A stretch of DNA of 64,000 bases from Phorcus lineatus (taxonomy: Eukaryota; Mollusca; Gastropoda; Trochida; Trochidae), in NCBI GenBank assembly GCA_921293015.1, contig OV121092.1, positions 14,142,001-14,206,000 on the forward strand. Direction: 5' to 3'. Each line of letters starts with the position of its first letter. Position 1 is the first letter of the stretch. The position numbers were made by a program, and so were the translations under genes. A model generated the notes under the pieces. That model had not been told where the DNA came from, did no database searches, and was given only the letters and a program-made list of their open reading frames with translations. Shown in pieces: positions 1-12,381 of this stretch.

Positions 1-178
1 ATTGGCATGACCTATGCCTTGCAAGGGAAAGTTATTACTAACAAGTTGGACTGCTAGGAAATAATTTATTAAACTGTTCCCTTGTTTCTATAATCTTTTT
101 GTAATTTTACTGCCACAAGTGATTGTGGATCACATTTTTCTAATTAATATTCTAATAAATGAATTTTTTGTCCCCCAG

Positions 179-274
179 GATATCCCGCAACAGATGAACG
201 GAAGTGACTGTGGCATGTTTGCATGTAAATTTGCAGAGTATGTTACAAGAGAGGCACCAATAACATTCACACAG
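179..274 (+). CDS. SENP1/2-like SUMO protease, penultimate coding exon (partial gene)
   Basis: This exon encodes 32 residues starting DIPQQMNGSDCGMFACKF. It holds the catalytic core signature of the C48 (Ulp1/SENP) cysteine protease family: the oxyanion-hole Gln (in PQQMNG) and the nucleophilic Cys of SDCG. These enzymes mature SUMO precursors and remove SUMO from target proteins, mostly in the nucleus. The exon is bounded by a tcccccag acceptor (171-178) and a gtaagt donor (275-280). It is exactly 96 nt in phase 0, so it joins in frame to the exon at 1117. The wording of the motif resembles SENP1/SENP2 more than SENP6/7, which carry inserts. The His and Asp of the catalytic triad would be in upstream exons outside the window. 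Open frame upstream of 179 is intron read-through. Confidence 0.9.
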
Positions 275-1116
275 GTAAGTTCTCTATATGTTTTGTGTCA
301 GTCCATTGCTGAATTGTCTCTGAAACATAACTGGAAACCTATTTGACTGAACATATATGCAACAAAGGGTTATGTTTGACATTTACGGCAAAAAGCTAAA
401 TGTGTTTCCAATGAAGTCCAATAATAAAGTAGTTATTATTGCTACTCAGCTCAAATTAAGAGATCTACGGTTTAGATTTTATATTATTTGTTGAGATTTT
501 GTTATTATTTGAATTTGTCCTATGTCAAAACAGCAAAATATGACAAACAATTTACAATGAACAAAGGATTAACGTTACAACACAGCAGTTGAAAAGTATA
601 TGAATCCGACTATGAAAGCAGCTAGTAGCTGAATCGACTTGATGATATCGAAGGAAGTGGACAACAGTGATGCAGAAGTTTACACAAAGACAAATGTTTA
701 TACATTACATATAATCTGAGTGCACAAGTGTTTCTCAGGCAGCCCTTCTAGGTTAATCTATTTCTAAAAACCTCCAGGCCGTCCTCAAAGCAGTCAAGGG
801 CTTTCTGGTATTCAAGAAAGCTATGAAAATTTTAAAACTCTACAAGGTTACCTGTCCAAAAATGTTACCCATATCAAGAATACAACAATGTTATAAAATG
901 TTGAACTTTTGAATAGCTACATGTATACTCTTAACAAACTGCTCTACTTGAGTAAGGTATTTGTGCAACACTGCATCAAAATTTAGAACAATGTCATCAA
1001 ATACAGTGTTACATGGCATGACATTGGGAAGTCACATTGTATCATTATGAGTGTTTGAAAGCAAATCTTTGATTGGCTCATCTTACTATGATAACTCTTT
1101 CACGTTTTAATTGCAG

Positions 1117-1182
1117 GAAAACATGCCTTACTTCCGCAAGAGAATGGTGTATGAAATCGTCAAAAAGAAACTTCTACAGTGA
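1117..1182 (+). CDS. SENP1/2-like SUMO protease, terminal coding exon
   Basis: The exon follows an aattgcag acceptor ending at 1116. It encodes 21 residues (ENMPYFRKRMVYEIVKKKLL, then Gln) and ends in TGA at 1180-1182. This is the characteristic C-terminal end of SENP1/SENP2-type catalytic domains, which finish with a Met-Pro-Tyr-Phe-Arg-x-Arg-Met motif and a short helix within about 25 residues of the catalytic Cys exon. Phase 0 matches the donor at 274/275, giving an 842-nt intron (275-1116) that contains no other coding signal. The gene therefore ends here with a normal C-terminus. No frameshift or stop interrupts the two visible exons, so it looks functional. Confidence 0.88.
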   Translation, partial: ENMPYFRKRMVYEIVKKKLLQ

Positions 1183-3694
1183 CGACAGACCTCATTTAAA
1201 GTTCATAATCATCTGCTATCATTCATTTACCTCACCCTGAATAACCATAGACAATGATGGAATAAATTGGTGTCTCCAAGATATATGAATCTTATTTTAC
1301 CCGGTAGATGTTAGGCATTCTGACCATTACTTCTTCATCATACAATTCCTGAAAGATGTTTTGAATACTCTTAATTAACCAGTGTGTTTGCAAAGGGTTT
1401 ATAGGGTGAGATTTAGAAATCTCATTTAGAAACGATGGCAAGTACTTTTAAAAACTTAGTAAGCAGATATGTGCTCTCTTTATATGATAACTATTTTTTT
1501 ATATCGGATAGTTTTTAGAAAAATGACACTTTTATAATTGATAACATTGTCTTTGTAGTGAAGGCAGATTTAATTGTTTTGTATTGCTTCCATTGCTTGA
1601 TTGGTTATCATTATGAATTGAATTTATTAATTGCTTGAAATTTAATCAGTCTTTCACATCATCTAAATTTGAAAGGAAACATGTCGATAAACTAATTTGC
1701 CATCCTGATTAGGGCTAGAAACAAATAATCTCAAGATGTAGATTTGACAAATACTACTTTGTTGCCAAAATTCCCACTCAAAATAAAAAGCCAGATATTA
1801 TAAAACTTACTAACTTTCTCAGGCAAAATCTCGGTGACATTTGTTAAAGTGTCCTTTTAAACCTTTTTTATTTGGAAATGCTTAGAAATGACCATTTAGA
1901 ATGGCCTTGTAAACTGCGCTGGTTTCATGAATGACAGGGTTCAAAACAATTGTAATTATTTGTAAAAAATACCTGAAAACAAATAAATTTCATCAATGTT
2001 TTATTGACATAAAATGCTAAATATTCACTGAATGTTACAGAGCAATCAAGATCATGATCATTCTTGTACTGATAGATGTAAATATTTGTATATACTATGC
2101 TATTTCATTGTGAACATATTCATATAATTTACACAAATCATAATGTTTAGATACTGATAAAAGAAGGTCGCTAGTCATTAATACGTTCATTGTATGGTCA
2201 ACAAAATGAAAAATATTTCCTTCACTGTTTGATATAGATAGATATCAAATACAGAATTGTTTTATATGTTACTTTGCTCACAGATAACACAAACTTTTAT
2301 AAGGGTTACTTTCATTATTTCAATGGAAATGTAAAAATACCGATAACTTACTTCTACATTTGCCAATTTTTTTCATTGATTCATACAAAAACATCAAAGA
2401 AATGGCATTATTTTTTTATTTGAATATATCATTTGTTCGTTAAGAATTCACTGGTGTTTATCAAGTACTTGTATGCCATTAACAACATGATTCAAGCTTT
2501 CGGTTGTTCAAATGTCTATTGCAACTGATAAAAAGTGTCATTTTAAGGCTTTTGACCCGAGGCAATTACATCATTACATCATTATTTATTTTTGTCATCT
2601 AACTCCACAAGGTAAATTTATATGCGCGGTTGCTACAATCTCCGGTTTGCCATCATACAATTTTCCTCATATTGCCTATAAGTAAAAAGCCAATAAGATG
2701 ACGTAGAATCAAACGATAGTAGAATGACTTGGAAAAGAGTATTGATATGCGTCTTCTTGCTTGAAAAGCTGTGAGAAACCAGTCCAGTTTGACCAAAATA
2801 TACCCAAGTCCCCACGATTAGGTAAATTTTTAAATGTTTAAGAACAGCAATGGCACTGGTACATGACGTTTGCAAACATTTGTAGCTTAAAAATATTGAC
2901 AAGTTATCTACAAATCATAAGAAATATGACACAGTTACAAATAAGCGCAGATTTTAACAAATATGATTTGGTTTTACATTTAATGTATGAATAGTTTGCA
3001 TTAGTTTGTGACAATTCAGTGATTTATTCAGTTTCGTCATTAATTTGCAACATTCATGCATGATTCCTGAGTAATTTTGGTTGAGAATGGCAGTACCCTT
3101 ATAAGAGTACTAACATGGCTTGGTTATTTAAAGCTATGAGTAACCAGCCAGTAGTAGTAAGAGGGAAATCCAATGAAGGCAATCATGGAAATATGTGGAG
3201 CAGGATTTTATTTCATCAGTATGTGTACCATATGTGTAAACTTTTTTAAAACATGTTGAAATTCTCATTGTTGACTGCCAGGTGTTTAATATAAATAATG
3301 TTCCTTTGTACAAAGTAATAATTCATGCAAAAGAGTGTAAATTACCCATCTCTTTGTATATATTTTGTATCATACCGCTGTCATCTTGCTCTGTAATATA
3401 TCTGATATTTGTGCTGTTTTCTGGTTACAGTGAGAGAATAATCTGAATGAAAGTGGACCTGGTTGACTACTCAATGTAAATATGATAATAGTGCTCACTT
3501 CACGTTGTTTAATCAGATCACATGTTTGCTTGTCTTTTCTGGGGATGTCAATGTAAAAATTATCGTTTCTTGAATTTTGTATTAACTACAATGGTCAGTG
3601 TGTAAAATGAAATGCACCTATCCAATTATCGGTACTAAGTGGCTACTAATTAATCCACAGAAAATGTTAATTCTCAGAGGGAAGCTGTAGTGTT
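1183..3694 (+). other. 3' UTR and downstream AT-rich DNA of the SENP-like gene
   Basis: No coding sequence is recognisable. A canonical AATAAA at 1261-1266, 79 nt after the stop codon, is the nearest candidate polyadenylation signal; another is at 1782-1787. Where the transcript actually ends cannot be decided from sequence. The rest of this AT-rich stretch shows no repeats or ORFs that I can support. Confidence 0.35.
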
Positions 3695-3703
3695 ATGCAA
3701 CCC

Positions 3704-4037
3704 CATCCTGCTACATCAGCGTATATGATTCTGCTCTCGCTCCTTCCTTATACCCTGATATCTTTTAAGCCAAAAGCCTCGTATCGCTACCTATCTAACC
3801 AGCCAATGAGACCACTCGCATTCAGCAACAGCTGCACAACCTGGATAGAAAAAATTGTTTGAGTTCAAGCTGGTAGCTTCAAGCTTCTTAATTAATTAAT
3901 TTCATTGACTGAAAAAATAACAGTTGAGCATAGCCACGAATATCAAGCCGCCAGCTATACAAGGGATTTAACCTGAAAAAGAGATCAAGGTATAAGGAGG
4001 GACCGAACGGATTCATTTTTGCTGATTTTGCAGGATG
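3704..4037. mobile_element. Mutator-like MITE, copy 1 (334 bp, 9-bp TSD)
   Basis: Both ends carry an inverted repeat of about 55 bp beginning CATCCTGC and including ATCAGC and a CTCCTTnnTTATACC block. The element is flanked on both sides by the same 9 bp, ATGCAACCC (3695-3703 and 4038-4046). A 9-bp duplication with long terminal inverted repeats is the hallmark of Mutator-like elements. There is no ORF, so this is non-autonomous. A second copy in opposite orientation is at 49955-50266. Confidence 0.85.
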
Positions 4038-4049
4038 ATGCAACCCTTA

Positions 4050-5300
4050 AGTACATCTTCACATGCAGGTAATAACTCAGTTAGGTTATTAGGGTAAAAA
4101 TTTGGTGTTTTCTCAGAGGATGTAACTGGTTTATTGTCTTAAATGGGTTTTGTATCCTCTTTGAAATGAAATAAAAATTACTATTATTTCTCAAAAGTTG
4201 TAGAATTTTATGAAAGATAATTTATGAAACTAAAGATGTTTTGTCAGACTGCTGCATCAAGCTTTCTGACTTGCAACTTACTGATTGCTTCCTGTTCAGT
4301 TTTGTTTTATTACGAAGGTTTGCAATTCCTTTCATATCGTAAATCCAATCATAGAGTTCTTAAAAAAGCTTCTTGAGGGCAGTTTTACGAATGCATGAAC
4401 AGCAGTGATCACACAAATGGAAACATTTCTTAGAACTGTTAACTCTCATTTCAATTAATGTATGTGATTCAAAATATCCAGTACAATTTAAATAATTACT
4501 ATTTGGACATAATTCTGTAGTGGTTTTTCCCCCAGGTAATTTGTTAATCCTGCCTTTTTCTGTTGAAAACAAAGTCAACTTACTACCGTGTATCCCAAAA
4601 TTCCAAGTGAAATGAGTCAGTTTGTAAAAATCTTTCCTGCATTCCATGAAATGATATTTTGATTGGTTATTTTTGAGATCATTTAAATACTTGCTAGACC
4701 TTCACAAAAATTTTTATTCAATAAATAATAATGTTGATAAACATAACATTCAAAATATTATCTCCATTGTATTAAAAAGATATTCATCAAAGCGTGTCAA
4801 ATAACATTTTTGTATGCAAATTTATATCGCCAAGGTGTGTAAAGAGTAATTAATCTCTGAAGATCTTATCGTAATCTTATTGAAGTACCAAAGATTTCAT
4901 ATTAAATTTGAATGTTGTGAGAACATAACGTGTGATGTCAATGAAAGTATGATTGTTGATTTGGAAAATAAAATATTTTCTCACTGTATACAGTTGGTAT
5001 TTTTGCAGAGCATTGAGCAAATCAAAGAAGTCTATCAGAAAAAATGTAGACTCAACTTACCTAACCTTGAGTCTTATGACACAACCCAGTGAAACTATTC
5101 TCGAAGAAAGAGAAATGAGTGTTGGTAATGCTAGTTTTACTTTGTGCTTTCAAGGGCATGTGAAGGAATATGAAATTTGAAAGGAACCTTGATTGGTTGT
5201 GAACAGTTCAGTTTAAGCTAAGAGCTGGAAATTCAAGCCCAGTACTTCAAAGTAAAACCAAAGCGTCTTTTGAGGGGTTTCAGGTCCAATTGGTGTAGCG
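4050..5300. other. AT-rich intergenic stretch, no feature
   Basis: Short open frames here (for example 4360-4647 minus and 4880-5180 plus) have no recognisable domain, overlap in different frames, and use codons no differently from surrounding non-coding DNA. I see nothing to annotate. Confidence 0.4.
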
Positions 5301-5302
5301 AT

Positions 5303-5531
5303 GGGGCTCGGCAACTTTGTCTGCAGTAGAGAACTGTTCTACATGCAGTCAGGTTTGGGTGCAATGCTACACTGAATTTCAGTGCTGTACCACCCATGGT
5401 TCGCTAGTTCCAGCCAATGCTCGCAGGTTTTCACGCAATGCATAGCCACAATGGTGTTGCGGGCTTTCTCCCTGCGATATAAGTGAAATACTTTTAAAAG
5501 CGACGTTAAACCCCATATCACCTCACCTCAT
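5303..5531 (+). mobile_element. tRNA-derived SINE, head-less copy
   Basis: This copy matches the body of the SINEs at 16773-17092 and 24121-24438, but in + orientation. It runs from the ggggctcggcaactttgtct segment through the cattgcatagccacaatggt segment to a degraded gcgacgttaaacccc tail. The tRNA-like head with A and B boxes is missing, and it is more diverged than the two full copies, so it is probably an older 5'-truncated insertion. Confidence 0.75.
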
Positions 5532-6406
5532 CAAGTGGTGAATCAGTTCTATTGGCTTTCTTGAACCAATGGGTGGTAATTTCAGTTCAGTTTTCCTGAT
5601 GAAAAGTAGTTAGGGGTGACAAAGTGAAGAGCAATGACACATTCAGCACTGATAAATTGAGGAAGATCAGTCAGGAACTAATACTTCATTGTAACATTGT
5701 AAATACAATCTAGATACAACTATCTGTAGTATACAATATGTCCTGAAGTCCATAATTACACTAGAGAATTACACACCTATGTGTCACTCCGGCGCGAACA
5801 TCAGCCAATCAAAAGAGAGCTGGCCCGGCACTTAAAACCTCGGGTCAATTTGATTGTTTTGCTGGTTTTGAGCACCTCTTTTACAAAATCTGAATGTTAT
5901 CGAGGTTTCGCAGTGAATTGAGTTGGAAAAAAATGACAACAGCATTGTTGACGAAATATTTGTGTGTTGTTTTGTGTTCATTTGCGCAAAAGCATATACA
6001 AAAATTTGGTCGAACAGTCATAAAATAAGTTCTTAAGGATAACTAAAGACAAAAGAAAGGTAAATGTCAGCATGTGACAATAACCAAGAACCACAAGAAA
6101 CTTGTTTTTGATAGCCCGAAAGCAGACTACATGCCCTCATTTTACTGGTCAGTTCAAAATTCGTCAAAGGACAGTTGATTATGACCTCAATCAGTTATTC
6201 TCTTTATGTATTTACATATCATTACACTTGTTTTATCAAGATTGTTGTAAATGGTACATGTGGTTTAAGATTCAGCAAACACATTTTCTTAATCAGGAAC
6301 TAATAATTGTGATATAGTTGTATTTTTTAAGCTCATCAGGACTATAAGGTCAGTTTGGCTTATGGCTGGAGTTGCTGAAGGCGTCTGTAAAAGTTCAAAT
6401 TTTTAC
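5532..6406. other. Intergenic, no gene recognised
   Basis: A locally G+C-richer patch near 5785-5850 contains a CCAAT-like box (cagccaatcaaaaga) and could be promoter-like or part of an old repeat. The 71-residue open frame starting near 6102 has no recognisable homology. Nothing firm can be called. Confidence 0.3.
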
Positions 6407-6886
6407 TTAAAGAGCCACTCCGTGATTTTCATAACATATTATTTACCTTTGATACAAAGCTAAATGTCATATGTGGTGATATAAATCAAAACATCTTAAC
6501 TTTCCATGTCCAAAAGACATATATGACAGATACCGGTTTTCCACAAAAATCTAAAAACAGCCTTATAAATGCACAGAGGTGTAGATATCACGTCCAATAT
6601 ACATGGATACTAGTTATATAACCTAACAAACACTATCAACTCCTAACTGTCCTCCTGGCTGTTATAGATAAGTCTCCAAAATTACGTTTGACTATTTGAC
6701 GCGCTCCACTGTCCGGTTTTCGATCATAATTGTGACGTTCTACCTTCATATTGTCACTGAAAAAAACCAATAAGCTTTAAAATGTGTCTTTTTGTTAACA
6801 ATCGACTGGTAACAGTCGCGATCAAATGACACCATTGATTAAGTTTGGCATATATGACTCCAACAACTCAAGGAGTGGCTCTTTAA
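6407..6886 (-). mobile_element. TTAA-flanked non-autonomous DNA transposon, family A, copy 1
   Basis: A 480-bp element bounded on both sides by TTAA, with terminal inverted repeats beginning AGAGCCACTCC inside the TTAA. It is the reverse complement of the 479-bp copy at 28653-29131 along its whole length. Shared internal landmarks are cctcctggctgttatagata, cggttttcgatcataat and catggatactagttatat. TTAA target duplication suggests mobilisation by a piggyBac-type transposase, but the termini are not classic piggyBac, so the superfamily is inference. No transposase ORF is present. Confidence 0.8.
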
Positions 6887-6893
6887 CCTCAGG

Positions 6894-6972
6894 AACTGCT
6901 ACATCCCTGCTTTAACCACTACATCCCTGCTTAAATTGCTACATCCCTGCTTCAACCGCTACATCCCTTTAA
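6894..6972 (+). repeat. Short tandem repeat, about 19-20 bp x 4
   Basis: Four adjoining imperfect copies of a unit like gctacatccctgctttaac lie immediately after the TTAA element. The last copy is truncated. There is no coding meaning. Confidence 0.75.
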
Positions 6973-7862
6973 ACACCCTAAGGGTTGTTCCTAAGTTTTC
7001 TGATGAGTAAAAATAACAAATTCAACTCACAACACAGCTAATATGTTTATTGCTGGTGCTTAACAGTAAAAGAAATAGCAAATCACACATAACATAAAGG
7101 AAGCACTAGTGTCAAAGAGACAATATACTGGACCAAAGCTTACAATAGACATATCACATATTGACAGGGTTTAAGAGTCAGACGTGAGAGACATAAACAA
7201 GACTGCTGAAATCATGATCACCTTTCACTTGTTAATTGAACTTTTCCTAAGAGAACTCCAAATTCATGTTGAGAGTCATAATTTTTATAAATGGTAACAT
7301 TACACAAGAAAAGTGTAGCGCACGGAACTTAATATAAATTCAGTTAGGAAGCTAATCTGTCTGTGGACAAACATTCTTTGATCACAAGTTATCATTTCAG
7401 AAGTTGTACTTGTGACGCCTGCCAAAGAAAAATCCTAAATCAACCCGTGACATATACAGAATACAAACTTTGTAATGACACATCTATAAACTAAGTGAAA
7501 GGTTTGTTGGCTAGTGAGGAGTGGATACTATTCCCAAATTCAGAAATGGGGCATTATACATGATCATTTTTAGTATTTGACTAATTACATGGCCAACAGC
7601 TGTAGCAGCCACACGTGATGTGATACATAATAAACAATATTATCCTACCTCATGTAAGAATTCCGATCTCTGATTGGTCCATGTGACCCTAAACAAATAT
7701 CCATATACACCGTCACCGAGGGATGATAAATCCCTTATACCCCGCTACATGAGTAAAGCGTGCTTCCACGTCAATCAATCAAAGTCATGTGATCAGGTCA
7801 TAGGTGTTGTTCATTTCTGTTTGTCTTTTTAATAATACATTAAGACATTTGGTAAGATAAAT

Positions 7863-8005
7863 TTGTTATAAACATTCCGTCAAGGGTGACATAGGGATTT
7901 ATTAATCCCTTGAAAGGTTTTTATGCAACTCACGTTCTGCTCGTTGCATATAACCTTTCGGGGGAATAATATATCCCTATGTCACCCTTGACGGAATGTT
8001 ATAAC
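7863..8005. mobile_element. Palindromic (foldback) element
   Basis: Two arms of about 65 bp are inverted copies, meeting at a short centre near caactcacgttctgctcgttg. Each arm contains attccgtcaagggtgacata. Arms differ by a few substitutions and small indels, so the RNA or single strand would form a long hairpin. This is typical of foldback MITEs. Sequence just to the left (7649-7760), with cctcatgtaag/ctacatgag inverted pieces and a gattggtcc box, may belong to the same or a nested element. Confidence 0.7.
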
Positions 8006-8072
8006 TTATATTGACTTATAAAAGTGACATTTTCAACAGTGAGTAATAAAAAATTAACAAAAAAAGAAGATC

Positions 8073-8190
8073 TTTCACAAGGCCACCTGATACGACCCCT
8101 ATGGAGCAGTAGTCAGATTAGAAATGCAGCAAGGTAATAGTGACATGTTCCATTAGAACTTAATGAGATAAACACAACTATCAAATGATT
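8073..8190. repeat. Dispersed repeat fragment related to the 9.7-10.3 kb unit
   Basis: The words acaaggccacctg, tatggagcagtagtcagat and agaaatgcagcaag recur in the same order as in the tandem units at 9787 onward (acaaggcccctga, atggagcagcactcggatca, agaaatacaggga). A similar fragment is at 29128-29190. This is a short, old interspersed repeat of unknown class. Confidence 0.5.
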
Positions 8191-9711
8191 TTTTTAATCC
8201 ACCTTATGACAATGTAGCACCATAACACAGCATCATGGGAAACAATTCTGTTCTGCAGGTAAAGCTTACGAGGACCATGCAGCCTTCAAAGGCAGAACTC
8301 CTTTATCAGGTGTCAAACTTGGTAAGAACGGTGCCATTACTCCCATATCTTAACAAGGGTGCTAACAAACAGATCTAATAAAACATGACAATCTTTAAAA
8401 TTGTTACACATGAAAAATATGTCTTGATCAAATGTATCAGGTAGCTATATCTCTTAATAACTGGCAATTTTATTAACAGCACTGTTAATGTGTTAAGTAA
8501 ATATCTGTCAATATCTGAAAATAATGCATTTTATCAACAGCAGCTGAAGGTTGCACAGCAGTTTGTTTTATTCCATAATTAACATCTAAAGCACCTTAGG
8601 AGCTCTGCTAAAAGCATTCAAAAGGACGCCTTTTAAGATGGTGATTACTCTGAAAAATACCATGTTCCCTCTGTTTTTAAAGCACATATTTGTCTCAGTT
8701 TGTGGGCACTTAATGTGCTTCAATTTTAATAAAGGTACGTTGTTCTGGTAAAATCACATAATAGTTGATGATTCTTTGGAGTACATGTGGAACTAACAAA
8801 GTTTGAAAATTGGCACAGGAATCTTTGGAAAGTGAAATGTCAATTTACATAGAGCAATATACATGAAATAGAACTCATTTCATTTAAAAAAAATGAAAAT
8901 AATTCATTAAAGGTGTCATTCAAATGAAAGCCAATAAGTCAAAGATATAAGAAATATGGTGCATATGTTTATTTACTTTAACATTTCGTGCAAAGCCGTT
9001 ATATGTTAACCTATAACATTAACTTTCATTTTCACTAGAGCACCTTTGATCAAAAACTGAAATTCCTCAGTCCTGAAGACATTGAAGCTGATATTAGCCT
9101 TACACTTTAAAATAAAATAATTTTGCGGGCCATGTTGGAGACTAAGCTTAGAAAAATATATCCAGTTTTATCATTATGTAATGTCAAAGTAACAACAACT
9201 TGTGACAACAATAATCAATAATGTGAACACCCTTTTCTGTTTCCTGTTCATGAAATTTGATTCTTTAAACGAGATAATGTTCATAAACAAACTTTTAATG
9301 ATCGAAAAGCCTTCCCAATTATCTAATATCAAAATTGCTTGAAGCCTTAGTAAATTCCAAGAAAATAATATGATTCATAACAGTTTCTTGTAATCTCTCA
9401 TTTTTTCTCAGAAAGTCAAAACTTTTTTGCATATAACTTTGAGTGTTTTCATGTAAAAGTAGCAAAAGTATACTTTAGATATAAAATAAGACAAATAATA
9501 TATATTTGGATAGTATGAACTCATTTATGAAAATATAAATATTTTGAAATATACACTACTATGAACTAATACATATTGGTAACAAAATCAAATAAGGTCA
9601 ATGAATGTACAGTTGAAGCATTTTTCAATCTTGAAAAATATATTTAAAAAACTATTATTTATTCCTTCTGACCATAGAAAGCTCACAAACATCACAATCA
9701 AATTAGATCAT

Positions 9712-10335
9712 GATCAATCTAATTAAAATCCGATCAAATGAACATTCCATGATAAATGCAGCTCAATTTGATGACTTTACAGGCCTGTGATTGATTGAAG
9801 TTATAAAAAGGTGAAGGTCACTAACAAGGCCCCTGAATGGAGCAGCACTCGGATCAGAAATACAGGGAAGAATAAATGTTAAGTTTAAACTGATTCTAAT
9901 GAGAATGCGATCCAGACTGGGTGATAAATCCTTTAAAGAATACTCTTGTCCTAAAGGGTGGATAGAGGAATCCTCCGAAAGCACCATTCCAGCAATCCAA
10001 AAATCTAACATTCAAGCCCAATCTAATTAAAATCAGTACAAATGAAATTTCAATCAAGCCAATCAGTGACAAGTTCAGGGAACCATTTGATATTTGATTT
10101 GATATTCAATCAGGCCTGACATTTATTGAAGGTAAAGTTTCATGACATGCCCATTTTACATAAGAACAATGGATAACAGAAATGCATAGAGGGAATAAGT
10201 GCTAAGATTGGCCTGATTTTAATGAGATTGTGCACATGGTGATTAAATCTTGGGACAATTGATTGTGCTATCTCATGTGTGATGTAACAAGCCCTGATGT
10301 GCAGTACACAAGATTTTGCACTTAAACAACCCACA
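9712..10335. repeat. Diverged tandem pair of a roughly 300-bp interspersed repeat
   Basis: Two consecutive units start with caatctaattaaaatc near 9716 and 10019. Each then continues through an aggcctg(t/a) block, a gaaggt segment, a cagaaat(a/g)ca segment and a ttttaatgaga or ttctaatgaga segment. They are clearly related but well diverged. No ORF is conserved between the units, so the open frames at 9763-10011 and 10140-10334 (minus) are incidental. Confidence 0.6.
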
Positions 10336-10399
10336 GATTAAGAGGTATCCCACAAGATGCTCTCTCCTTGTGTTCAATTGTTGAAATAGAGCTCCTCCC

Positions 10400-12381
10400 A
10401 GCATATGCATTGATAGTTTTCTCTCCACAGTGTCTGAAAACAGCCTTCATAGTCGCATGTTCTGTTACACAGACAAAACCTAATCACAAGCAACCAATCA
10501 TATAATTGTATTTAAATAAAAGACAACTGCGATTGTGTAGAAGAAATTGTTCACTAAATGACTTGCCCCTAGCTTCTGACACTGAATTTTTATATTGGAG
10601 GCCTAATAATTGGCTAAGTGAATTTTATCAGAATATGCAACGATACAGGCTGTTATCAGAGCTTCGCAGAGAGGTTACCCCTCATGGATTCAGTTTGTCC
10701 CTATAACACTGTCAGTTTTATTCAAACAGACAAGAATGTGGCTCATTTAACACACTGAAAACACCAAATTGTTTCTAGAGAAATATGCAGTGTCATTGAC
10801 TACATTTGACATACAACTAAACTATCTCATGTGGATAATCAAGCAAGATGAATTTGCACAGACGGTCAAGAAGCACTCAGTTGTATAATCTTGGAGGACA
10901 ATAATATCCAACAATTTGGGTATAAAAAAGCACAATCTAGCAACAACTAGATATTATGTACAATAAATATGCATTATCATCATTACATCAAGAATAAGAC
11001 TGGAAGTGTTGGGTTTTAATCTATTCTGCATTGTGCCAAAAAAATAGCTCTCGATACCAAGAGGACATCATGTTATTACCATCACGTAGACATGGTACTC
11101 AACATCCCATGCCACATGACGGGTTGGACAAGGGCATTAACTCCAGGAAAAATAATCAAGGGCATAATAATCACGGATTTCGCATTTCAAAACTCCATCA
11201 ATGTATTGATACCCTGAAAACACACAACAAATATTGTATTACCTTTCGTGGTGGGAATAGAAATAAATCTTCAATGTCCAAAATATGGTGTACATTGGAA
11301 GTTATAGATGTTAACATCGGAAGTGACTTAATTGACGTACACTAACTACCCATACGGCAAAGGGTGACAAGTTCATACAAGGTATTATGACTAAGGGTGC
11401 GCGGTATAATCGATATATTGCAGTACTGAAAGAAAATGATACATCCAGGCACAGACCTTTGAAAATATCAAATATATTGGATGTTTCAAAATTACCAATT
11501 TTCATCTAAATTTGCACTAAAACCAGCGTTCAAAATACCTGCCTGCCCGACCGCCCCGGACAGGTTGTTTTCAACTCGGACTGCTAAATTTTCAATTACC
11601 CTTGTTTGACGGTCGGGTAAAATTAAAGCCTTATCAAATTTATTAAAGTTTAGTGGGCAGGAAGGTTTAGGTCAGGGCTGGTAAGTTTTTTGAGCTAGCC
11701 AGCCCTGTGGTCTGGCTTCAATTCTTAGGAGTTTCTTACCTTGCTAAAACACAACCGAAACGCAAAGTGAAAATAGTGCAATAGCCTACAACCAGTTATT
11801 GAAATATCCCCTTTCCAAAGAGACGGAAAGCTGAGCATTGATCGCTATCTGATCGCTCCTGTTATTCTAGAGAATGTGGTAAATTATAAATTTGAAAACC
11901 ACCAATATATCATAATGCATATTGCAACACAAAAATGAGGAGCGATACCAATCCTTAATTATGACTTAAAAAGTTTAACCACTTAATTGCTGAATTAATA
12001 CCAAAACATTCTGGAAGGCAAATTTACAGGAATGATAACGCAGCAAAGTTCTGAAGTGGAAACACATTCAAGGTGTTTTGAAAACAACATAGATCACACA
12101 CAGATATTCATTGTAGCTGAGACCGGTTGGAAAATTCATGAAGCTTTTGAAATGGTAATATCAGTGGTTTTATGGTAGAACCTTTAAAAACCTTCCTGAT
12201 TTACAAGCACCATTAAACATTTGTGACATATATCTCAAGTTAGCTATGATTCACACACCAATGCTCTGTACCTCGTCCAAGAACTGCACAACTTCCTGGC
12301 TTGAAAGTCACTTGAGAAAAATGTCCTATTTTTTACTTTGAGATGCTTCTTTTCCTTGCCATCAGTCAGCCAATGAAGGAT
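10400..12381. other. Intergenic DNA downstream of the TRIM-like gene; possible transposon end near 11524
   Basis: No gene is recognised. Near 11524-11700 there is a locally G+C-richer, repeat-like patch starting cagcgttcaaaatacctgcc and containing inverted ggcagg/cctgcc and agccagccctg words. It resembles the end of a hAT-type element, but I cannot define both ends. The 104-residue open frame at 11031-11345 shows no domain. Confidence 0.3.

Noticed and set aside
11031-11345. 104-codon + frame
   Set aside because: No recognisable domain and overlaps an unrelated minus frame; intergenic.
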